Shown here one piece after another: positions 36,018 to 42,175 of a stretch of DNA of 64,000 nucleotides. Both the position numbers and the translations under genes were made by a program. The DNA lies in NCBI GenBank assembly GCA_018402385.1, contig JAGYJA010000006.1, forward strand, positions 273,415 through 337,414, read 5' to 3'. The notes beneath the pieces were generated by a model, which was not told the DNA's origin, searched no databases, and worked only from the letters and a program-made list of their open reading frames with translations. Source of the DNA: Flavobacteriaceae bacterium (GTDB taxonomy: Bacteria > Bacteroidota > Bacteroidia > Flavobacteriales > Flavobacteriaceae). Position 1 is the stretch's first letter, and each line of letters opens with the position of its first letter.

Positions 36018-36731
36018 ATGGATAATTTTCAAATAGAAACTGCACAAAATGTCACAATTTCTCAAAATGTCGCCGGCGTTATGGACCGCATTCTGGCTTT
36101 TATTGTTGACAATCTCATCATCGCTGCTTATCTGTTTGTTGTTATTTTTATTTTTACACAAACCAATGTAGTGGGCGATGCGGTCTTTGTCTATTATTTC
36201 ACCATCGGCTTGCCCTTGTTTTTATACCATTTGCTGTGGGAAACTTTTTGGAACGGACAAAGCCCCGGAAAAGCGGCGTTAAAAATAAGAGTAGTGAAAC
36301 TGGATGGTTCCAAACCGGCCTTTTCAAACTATTTGTTGCGCTGGTTGTTGCGCACGGTGGATATTGCTATTGGTTTTGGCTCTGTGGCCATCGTCACTAT
36401 GTTGTTTAACGGAAAAGGACAACGTCTGGGGGATCTTGCAGCCACGACTACGGTTATTTCAGAGAAAAACACAACGAGCATCCAATCCATCACCCTCCAC
36501 CAATTGCCTGAAGACTATGTACCCAAATACCCCCAGGTCATGGTGTTTAAAGACGATGAAGTCCAAACGATGAAATCCATTTACAGAAATGCGATGGCCT
36601 ATGGAAACCATCATATTATCTTAAAGCTTTCGGCGAAAACCGCTCAGGTGATGGAAGTTACCTTTGACGAAAAACCCATTGACTTTATCAAGAGAGTCCT
36701 TGATGATTACACCTTTTATACCCAACAATAA
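36018..36731 (+). CDS. RDD family membrane protein
   Basis: A 237-residue protein. The RDD signature is visible: MDRILAFIVDNLIIAAYLF (Arg-Asp pair near the first helix), LLWETFWNGQSPGKAAL and LRTVDIAIGFGSVAIV, giving three or four helices in the first 135 residues. A soluble C-terminal part of about 90 residues follows. RDD proteins are poorly understood, with some evidence for ion transport. It is divergent from the SpoIIM-like gene, and the pairing of these two families is a recurrent feature. Its stop codon overlaps the next start by one base (TAATG). Confidence 0.88.
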   Translation: MDNFQIETAQNVTISQNVAGVMDRILAFIVDNLIIAAYLFVVIFIFTQTNVVGDAVFVYYFTIGLPLFLYHLLWETFWNGQSPGKAALKIRVVKLDGSKPAFSNYLLRWLLRTVDIAIGFGSVAIVTMLFNGKGQRLGDLAATTTVISEKNTTSIQSITLHQLPEDYVPKYPQVMVFKDDEVQTMKSIYRNAMAYGNHHIILKLSAKTAQVMEVTFDEKPIDFIKRVLDDYTFYTQQ

Positions 36732-37342
36732 TGAGTTTATACCTGGTCATAGACATTTTAGGAACTGTCGCTTTTGCCATTTCAGGGGTATTGACGGCGA
36801 TGCACAAGCGGCTGGATTTGTTTGGTATTTTTATCATCGCTTTTGTGACCTCTGTGGGGGGCGGTACTTTAAGAGATTTATTACTCAACGTCAACATTGT
36901 GTGGATGCACAATATGACCTATGTGTATGTGATTTTTTCCTCAGCAGTGTTTGCCATCCTTTTCAGGAACAAGCTCAATTATTTTAGGCGCACGCTGTTT
37001 TTGTTTGACACCATAGGGATTGCTTTGTTTACCATAGTGGGAATTGAAAAAGGCGTCCAACTGGGTTTGCATCCCATTATTTGTATTTCACTGGGAACAA
37101 TATCAGCTTGTTTTGGCGGTGTGATCAGGGACATACTCTGTAACGAAATCCCCATTATCTTTAGAAAAGAAATCTATGCCACGGCCTGTATCCTGGGCGG
37201 CATCTTTTATTTCCTGCTGGAATTAACCCCCCTGGACCCCAACTGGGTTGTGATCATCTCCGGCTCGGTAGTGATAAGCATGCGCTTACTAGCCGTGAAG
37301 TTTAAACTGTCATTACCGTCAGTATATCCAAAAGGGGAGTAG
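36731..37342 (+). CDS. Trimeric intracellular cation channel (TRIC/UPF0126) family protein
   Basis: A 203-residue protein with seven predicted helices in two homologous halves. Repeated motifs are LGTVAFAISGVLTAM / TIGIALFTIVGIEKG and GGGTLRDLLLN / FGGVIRDILCNEIP. These glycine-rich Gly-x-x-Arg-Asp motifs are typical of the bacterial TRIC channels (YicG type), which conduct K+ or other cations, with glycine transport also reported. It is translationally coupled to the RDD gene. A block of 68-bp hairpin repeats begins 16 bp after its stop. Confidence 0.88.
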   Translation: MSLYLVIDILGTVAFAISGVLTAMHKRLDLFGIFIIAFVTSVGGGTLRDLLLNVNIVWMHNMTYVYVIFSSAVFAILFRNKLNYFRRTLFLFDTIGIALFTIVGIEKGVQLGLHPIICISLGTISACFGGVIRDILCNEIPIIFRKEIYATACILGGIFYFLLELTPLDPNWVVIISGSVVISMRLLAVKFKLSLPSVYPKGE

Positions 37343-37357
37343 GCTAGCTGTTGCTTT

Positions 37358-37735
37358 TCGTGGTGTTTGTCAGCGAAGTGGGCTTCACCCACTTTTGAGT
37401 TATGGCGCCCTTTCAGGGCTTGATTTCGTGGTGTTTGTCAGCAAAGTGGGCTATACCCACTTTTGAGTTATGTTGCCCTTTCAGGGCTGGGTCTCGTGGT
37501 GGGTGTCAGCGAAGTGGGCTTTACCCACTTTTGAGTTATAGCGCCCTTTCAGGGCTGGGTCTCGTGGTGGGTGTTATCGAAGTGGGCTTCACCCACTTTT
37601 GAGTTAGGTCGCCCTTTCAGGGCTTGATCTCGTGGTGGTTGTCAGCGAAGTGGGCTTCACCCACTTTGAGTAGCGCCTTTCAGGGCTGGTCTCTGGTGGT
37701 GTTGATTGGTCGCCCTTTCAGGGCTTGATTTAAAG
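37358..37735. repeat. Tandem 68-bp repeats, each with two hairpins
   Basis: Five copies with an exact 68-bp period start at 37358, 37426, 37494, 37562 and 37630, followed by decayed partial copies to about 37735. Each unit contains two inverted repeats: AAGTGGG / CCCACTT around five bases, and GCCCT / AGGGC around TTC. The differences between units are scattered substitutions, with a few small deletions in the last ones. The array fills most of the 519-bp gap between the TRIC-like gene and the cyclophilin gene. Similar GCCCTTTCAGGGC hairpins are common in Bacteroidota intergenic DNA. Confidence 0.92.
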
Positions 37736-37860
37736 GGAGACTAAACTTTAAAGGATGACTTCACCTGCCTTTTGGTTATAGCACCCGGTCAGGGTTTCTA
37801 TTTACAGGTGGTATCTGCTGTGGGTTGATAGCTGCCTAAAATAATGACGCCCGTTGCGCC

Positions 37861-38571
37861 TCACTCCAGTGTCGCCTTAATATTCACATTGTGTAGTGGC
37901 CAGTCGCCCTCATCTGTTTGTAATTTTGCAATGGCATCCACCACCTCCATGCCTGAAAGCACTTTGCCAAAAACAGTATAATTTTTGTCCAAGTGGTATG
38001 CTCCATTAGGACTTTGAACGATGTAAAACTCAAAAGGGGAGGAGCGGTCGTCCGGATTTTTCCTGTATTCTTTAGCAGCTGCCAGAGCGCCTCGGTGATT
38101 TCGGTGGATAATTTCAGCCGGGAGGGTGTATTTGCCCATTTTACCACGCATTCGGGCAGTTTCCATTCGGTCACTATTTCCGCCCTGAATGATAAAATTG
38201 GTAACCACCCTGTGAAACACCGTGGTATTCAAATACCCGTTTTTAATCAAATAAATAAAATGGGCCCGGTGAAGTGGCGTGTTGTTGTAAAGTTCAAGTT
38301 TGATGGTGCCTTCTGTGGTTTCCAGAGTCACAAATCGCTCCGGATTCTCTTTGCCATATTCGGTTAAAAAGGCTTCCAGGGTCGCATTTGTTAAGGGCAC
38401 TAAGGGGTCGAGCGTGTCTTTTAGGGTTTCTTTGGAAGGTTCGAGTTGGTTTTTTTCAATGACTTGAAGGGTATCTTCAACAGAAGTGTTGTCGGTATCA
38501 GGGGTATTTTTTTTATCTTCACAATTCAGAAACAAAAACAGCAGGCAAATAACGGGGATATATTTTTTCAT
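37861..38571 (-). CDS. Cyclophilin-type peptidyl-prolyl isomerase lipoprotein
   Basis: A 236-residue protein with a lipoprotein signal ending LFLFLNC (Cys17 or 18), an acidic linker of about 60 residues and a cyclophilin domain. The domain begins with FVTLETTEGTIKLELYN and has the active-site strand VFHRVVTNFIIQGGN plus GKYTLPAEI, GALAAAK and FGKVLSGMEVVDAI. It isomerises X-Pro bonds in proteins, presumably in the periplasm attached to a membrane. Its ATG at 38571 is only two bases from the divergent NUDIX gene ATG at 38574; a TTG at 38574 is a less likely start. Confidence 0.9.
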   Translation of the reverse strand: MKKYIPVICLLFLFLNCEDKKNTPDTDNTSVEDTLQVIEKNQLEPSKETLKDTLDPLVPLTNATLEAFLTEYGKENPERFVTLETTEGTIKLELYNNTPLHRAHFIYLIKNGYLNTTVFHRVVTNFIIQGGNSDRMETARMRGKMGKYTLPAEIIHRNHRGALAAAKEYRKNPDDRSSPFEFYIVQSPNGAYHLDKNYTVFGKVLSGMEVVDAIAKLQTDEGDWPLHNVNIKATLE

Positions 38572-38573
38572 CA

Positions 38574-39215
38574 ATGGAGTTTAACAGGTTTAAAACAGCA
38601 CTTTCAAAGTTAAAAAATTTGGACTTACCCGGTGAGGAAATTCAATTGAATATGGCCCCTCAGGAACGCTTGCAAGAACTTAAAAAAATAGCACAATCCC
38701 AAAAAAATGCGAGTAAAGCAGGCGTAATGGCACTGTTTTATCCCAATGAACAGCAACAAACAAACTTAATTCTCATCCTCAGAAAAACATACAGAGGGGT
38801 GCATTCCGGGCAGGTGGGCTTTCCCGGTGGCCGGTTTGAAATAGAGGACCGTGACCTCACTGAAACCGCTTTACGCGAAACGGAAGAAGAGATTGGAGTT
38901 CCAAGAGCACACATTCAAGTCGTCAAGCAACTCACGGAAATGTACATTCCGCCCAGCAATTTTATTGTTCAGCCGTTTATGGGTTTTGTCGAAAATCAGC
39001 CTCAGTTTATTGCACAACCCACTGAAGTGGAGGCACTCATCGAAGTTCCTTTAACACATTTCCTGGATGACAGCGTGATTGTAAATAAAACACTCACCAC
39101 TTCCTATGCTATTGATATTGAGGTTCCTGCCTACCAATTAAACAATCATGTGGTTTGGGGTGCCACAGCAATGATTTTAAGTGAGGTGAGACACTTGTTA
39201 AAAGCTGTGCTTTAA
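38574..39215 (+). CDS. CoA pyrophosphatase-like NUDIX hydrolase
   Basis: A 213-residue protein. The motif HSGQVGFPGGRFE is the CoA pyrophosphatase (NudL/YeaB) signature preceding the NUDIX box, which ends in ALRETEEEIGV with the metal-binding Arg-Glu-x-x-Glu-Glu. It would cleave CoA to 3',5'-ADP and 4'-phosphopantetheine. The start codon is two bases from the divergent cyclophilin start, so its promoter and leader must lie inside the cyclophilin coding region. Confidence 0.85.
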   Translation: MEFNRFKTALSKLKNLDLPGEEIQLNMAPQERLQELKKIAQSQKNASKAGVMALFYPNEQQQTNLILILRKTYRGVHSGQVGFPGGRFEIEDRDLTETALRETEEEIGVPRAHIQVVKQLTEMYIPPSNFIVQPFMGFVENQPQFIAQPTEVEALIEVPLTHFLDDSVIVNKTLTTSYAIDIEVPAYQLNNHVVWGATAMILSEVRHLLKAVL

Positions 39216-39229
39216 AAATAGGTTTTTTG

Positions 39230-39265
39230 TATATTTGCCACCCGTTTTTCTCTAATAGAAAAACG
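39230..39265 (+). promoter_or_regulatory. -7 box followed by 5'-leader hairpin of the acyltransferase gene
   Basis: TATATTTG at 39230-39237 matches the flavobacterial -7 box. A perfect hairpin, CGTTTTTCT / AGAAAAACG (39243-39251 and 39257-39265, loop CTAAT), begins right where transcription would start, about 20 bp before the ATG at 39285. It could stabilise or regulate the mRNA, or end the upstream transcript; no T-run follows it. Confidence 0.5.
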
Positions 39266-39284
39266 CAACCTCAAATGCTATTTT

Positions 39285-40088
39285 ATGGGATTGTTTAAAA
39301 AAAATCCTTTTGGTCATATACTTTTTTTAAAACGTTGGTTAATCAGGATTATGGGTGCTATGACCCATCGCCGGTTTAAAGGGTTTAACGAACTGCAAAT
39401 CGAGGGTTCAGATAATATTCGTAATCTCCCGGAAAGAGGGGTTCTTTTTGTTTCCAATCACCAAACTTATTTTGCCGATGTGGTCGCTATGTTCCACGTG
39501 TTCAATGCGAGTCTGCACGGCCGTGATGATTCCATTAAGAACATTGGTTACCTCTGGAATCCGAAGTTAAACATCTATTATGTCGCTGCCAGCGAAACCA
39601 TGAAATCCGGTTTATTACCTAAAATACTCGCTTATGCAGGTTCCATCTCTGTGGAACGCACCTGGCGTGAAAAAGGCAAAGATGTCAATAGGCAGGTAAA
39701 GATGAGTGATATTTCAAACATTGGAAGAGCACTCGATGATGGCTGGGTAATCACCTTTCCGCAAGGCACCACAAAACCCTGGAAACCAATTAGAAGGGGA
39801 ACGGCGCACATCATTAAAAAATACAAACCCATCGTGGTTCCCATCGTGATTGACGGCTTTAGAAGGTCTTTTGATAAAAAAGGGATTAACATCAAAAAAA
39901 GAGGCATCCTCCAGTCTATGGAAATCAAAGAGCCTCTCGAATTTGATTATGATAACGAGACCATCGAAGAAATCGTCAACAAACTGGAACACGCCATCGA
40001 GCAACATCCCTCTTTCTTAAAAGTAATCCCCGTAGAAGAACTTGAAAAAGCCGAAGAAATGAACACCAAACGCCGGTGGAATTATTAG
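39285..40088 (+). CDS. PlsC-type lysophospholipid acyltransferase
   Basis: A 267-residue acyltransferase. Block I reads SNHQTYFADV, so the His and Asp are separated by five residues rather than the usual four (HX4D). Later blocks are ETMKSGLLPKI, GSISVERTWR and FPQGTTKPWKP (usual FPEGTR) and VVPIVIDGFRR. The overall fold is that of 1-acyl-glycerol-3-phosphate acyltransferases, acting at the inner membrane in phospholipid synthesis. The altered motifs appear, from memory, in Bacteroidota relatives, so it may be a lineage-specific subgroup with another lipid acceptor. Confidence 0.83.
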   Translation: MGLFKKNPFGHILFLKRWLIRIMGAMTHRRFKGFNELQIEGSDNIRNLPERGVLFVSNHQTYFADVVAMFHVFNASLHGRDDSIKNIGYLWNPKLNIYYVAASETMKSGLLPKILAYAGSISVERTWREKGKDVNRQVKMSDISNIGRALDDGWVITFPQGTTKPWKPIRRGTAHIIKKYKPIVVPIVIDGFRRSFDKKGINIKKRGILQSMEIKEPLEFDYDNETIEEIVNKLEHAIEQHPSFLKVIPVEELEKAEEMNTKRRWNY

Positions 40089-40129
40089 GGTTTCAAATTT
40101 CTTGCTTTGCCTAAGAAATTCACTTACGG

Positions 40130-40200
40130 TGGCTTAGCGGAGCGATGTACTGAGCTTGTGGTACACTGAGCTTGTCGAAGTGTCGAAGTGTCGAAGACTA
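40130..40200. repeat. REP-like element (CACTGAGC...GTCGAAGTG type)
   Basis: This stretch contains CACTGAGCTTGTCGAAGTG with a partial upstream copy (ACTGAGCTTGTGG) and GTCGAAG repeated three times. The same core, in variants, occurs near 48744, 48966-48989, 58940 and inside the tviB gene at 62832. It lies in the 241-bp gap between the acyltransferase and the minus-strand membrane gene. The rest of that gap holds two near-copies of AAGTCTTGATA and nothing gene-like. Confidence 0.7.
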
Positions 40201-40329
40201 AGCGGTTTTGATTTTAATTCCACAGAATTCCTTTAATAAAAATCACTTAAACCCAAATGTCCTAAGTCCTAAGTCTTGATATCGTAAGTCTTGATACCGT
40301 AGTCAATCCCTAATTCAAACAGCAGCATA

Positions 40330-40971
40330 CTACACCTCAAACTTCTCCAATTCTCTGTAATTCTTCTTCAGCTTGCCCAGTAAGATTCCATAAACCACTC
40401 TGTAAAATACTAATAAAAGTAAAATCAAAATGATACCCACAACAACTTGAGAGATTAGAAATACCGTAAGAAATTCAGGTCCTGTGGGAACAATGCCATA
40501 ACTTTCACTCAAAGCTTCTAGAAGGACATCGCTCTTGGTAAAATAAAAATAATTGATCACAACCATCGTAATTGCAAACGCGACCACATTGTAGATGACA
40601 AAATAGCGCACTGTTTTGCGGGTGCTTAGGATACGTTCCATCAACGTTTTTGTGCTTTCAGTTACTTTGATAGACACATAGTTTTTATAAAAATAGTAGA
40701 TAAAGATCAATACAACCAAGTAATGAACCACATTAAAAGCAAGCATAAAGGGTTTCATTCCCAGTTTTTCAATCACCTCAAAGGAAGATTTTGGAGTCAC
40801 AAAATACAAGCCCACCCAAAACAAAAGCTCCAGAATACTAATAATAAAGATCCACTTGACAATGGAGGTGGACTTTTTAAACAACATATCATAAATTTGA
40901 TCATAGCTAAGCTTGGGGTAGTCTTGCTCGCGTTGTTTCCAGTTTTGTTTTAATAATTCTAATTGATCCAT
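40330..40971 (-). CDS. Membrane protein co-encoded with an ECF sigma factor
   Basis: A 213-residue protein with a soluble N-terminus (LELLKQNWKQREQDYPKLS) and four predicted helices (about residues 40-60, 75-95, 118-140 and 165-190). It starts 4 bp after the sigma factor stop codon, so it is in the same operon. Position suggests an anti-sigma or sensor role, but it lacks a zinc-binding anti-sigma motif (HxxxCxxC). I have seen similar proteins next to sigma genes in Bacteroidota, without known function. Confidence 0.78.
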   Translation of the reverse strand: MDQLELLKQNWKQREQDYPKLSYDQIYDMLFKKSTSIVKWIFIISILELLFWVGLYFVTPKSSFEVIEKLGMKPFMLAFNVVHYLVVLIFIYYFYKNYVSIKVTESTKTLMERILSTRKTVRYFVIYNVVAFAITMVVINYFYFTKSDVLLEALSESYGIVPTGPEFLTVFLISQVVVGIILILLLLVFYRVVYGILLGKLKKNYRELEKFEV

Positions 40972-40975
40972 AGCA

Positions 40976-41470
40976 TTACGGATTGAGGATTGTTCTTAAT
41001 TTTTCTTTTATACGGTTCATTTTTACGCGGGCATTAACCTCTGTAATACCGAGCGTTTCAGCAATTTCGCGATAGTTTTTATCTTCCAGATACAAAAACA
41101 CCAAGGCCTTGTCAATATCGTTGAGTTGTTTCACGGCATCATACATCAATCGCATTTGTACTTCCACCGTGTCGTCATATTCATCGGCCGATATTTTAAA
41201 ACTAACACCTTCAAAATCCCGGGTTTCAACGCGGCGTTTTGATTTTCTGTAAAGCGTGATGGCGGTGTTTAATCCCACTCGGTACATCCAGGTACTAAAC
41301 TTTGAATCGCCCCTAAATTTTGGAAATGCCTTCCACAACTGTATGGTAATCTCTTGAAACAAATCATTGTGGGCATCTGCATCATTGGTATATAAGCGGC
41401 AGATTTTATGCACAATGTTTTGGTTCTCTTCCAGCTGAGTGACAAAACTATGTTCAAGTTCTTTGTTCAA
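40976..41470 (-). CDS. ECF-type RNA polymerase sigma factor
   Basis: A 164-residue sigma-70 family protein. Region 2 includes DLFQEITIQLWKAFPKFRGDSKFSTWMYRVGLN (seen in parts such as DLFQEITIQLWKAF); region 4 includes LNDIDKALVFLYLEDKNYREIAETLG and ends in VKMNRIKEKLR. It recruits RNA polymerase to a stress or envelope regulon. The start appears to be TTG at 41470, because family members begin MNKELEH and no ATG is available in frame. The downstream partner is the four-helix membrane protein, 4 bp away. Confidence 0.9.
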   Translation of the reverse strand: MNKELEHSFVTQLEENQNIVHKICRLYTNDADAHNDLFQEITIQLWKAFPKFRGDSKFSTWMYRVGLNTAITLYRKSKRRVETRDFEGVSFKISADEYDDTVEVQMRLMYDAVKQLNDIDKALVFLYLEDKNYREIAETLGITEVNARVKMNRIKEKLRTILNP

Positions 41471-41720
41471 AGTTTTTATAATGGTTAGTTATAATTGATT
41501 AGTAGTCGTTCCTTGTTTTTTGTTACAAGCGCTCAAAAGTACCTCCTTTTAATGACTTAAAATGAGAGGATTGTATCAAAGTTAAAATTTATTTTACGCT
41601 ATTTATGAAGTTTTTATCGATTTTTTAGCGTCTGTGAAATTAGCTAAAAAACTTTTAGTTAATTTTTTATTAATGGAAAATCAACAATTCATTTCTGTTG
41701 TAAATTTACATTGGTTTTAA

Positions 41721-41890
41721 ACCCAAATTATGTATTAGAACTTCGTTATGAGGCTTGAAAATACAATAAAATAAGTGTGTTTGGAGATTTAGGCATAGCA
41801 TCGCTACGGTTAAATCTCCAAATACAAGTGAAACGCCTTATTTTGAAGTAGTTTCAAGCCGGAATAGATTTTCTAATGCATAATTTGGGT
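41721..41890. repeat. 170-bp near-perfect palindrome, MITE-like element
   Basis: The outer arms (41720-41740 and 41871-41891) are complementary over 21 bases with one mismatch. Inside, GGCTTGAAA (41752) pairs with TTTCAAGCC (41852), AAAATAAG (41768) with CTTATTTT (41837), and TTTGGAGATTTA (41780) with TAAATCTCCAAA (41811). The centre TAGC-ATC-GCTA is again a hairpin. TAA flanks both ends (41718-41720 and 41891-41893), as a 3-bp target duplication would. It encodes no protein; an RNA from it would fold into one long stem. It lies between the sigma factor gene and the small ORF at 41905. Confidence 0.85.
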
Positions 41891-41904
41891 TAATTCAAAC
41901 CCTT

Positions 41905-42003
41905 ATGGACAAAAACAAGTCAAACAGCAAGCCACAGCCTAAAAAGGCAGCGCCAAAACCGGTGTTAAAAAAGGCCACGCAGACTGCTTCAAAAAAGAAG
42001 TAA
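41905..42003 (+). CDS. Putative 32-residue lysine-rich small protein
   Basis: An ATG-initiated frame of 33 codons (with stop) encodes a peptide of which roughly a third is lysine, plus Pro, Ala, Ser and Thr, beginning MDKNKSNSKPQPKKA and ending ASKKK. It has no membrane segment or cysteine. Composition resembles the basic tails of histone-like or nucleic-acid-binding proteins. A strong terminator lies 53 bp downstream and the long palindrome immediately upstream. The frame is clean but short, so it may be non-coding. I recognise no family. Confidence 0.4.
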   Translation: MDKNKSNSKPQPKKAAPKPVLKKATQTASKKK

Positions 42004-42055
42004 TCCCTGCAAACCTTTCGCTTTAAGCGAAAATTGTACTAGAAATCAATTCACG

Positions 42056-42084
42056 GCCACTCCAAAAGAGTGGCTTTATATTTT
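42056..42084 (+). terminator. Terminator downstream of the 32-residue ORF
   Basis: GCCACTC / GAGTGGC form a 7-bp stem around CAAAA, followed by TTTATATTTT. A second palindrome, TTTCGCTT-T-AAGCGAAA, is at 42016-42032. The presence of a terminator here indicates that something short is transcribed from the region upstream. Confidence 0.75.
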
Positions 42085-42175
42085 GTGACAACTCATCCCT
42101 TTAATCTAACAATTGGGTCAGGTATTTTTCTGAAAGCAATCACCATACCGCATCTTTGAACCAAAATAATTCAAG

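Noticed and set aside
37402..37602. 66-codon plus-strand frame in the 68-bp repeats
   Set aside because: 68 is not a multiple of three, so the frame changes from unit to unit; the translation is unlike any protein and rich in Trp/Cys/Gly by chance.
41471..42175. tRNA or known structured RNA in the sigma factor/TonB receptor gap
   Set aside because: The folding is a single long palindrome, without cloverleaf or any riboswitch motif I know.
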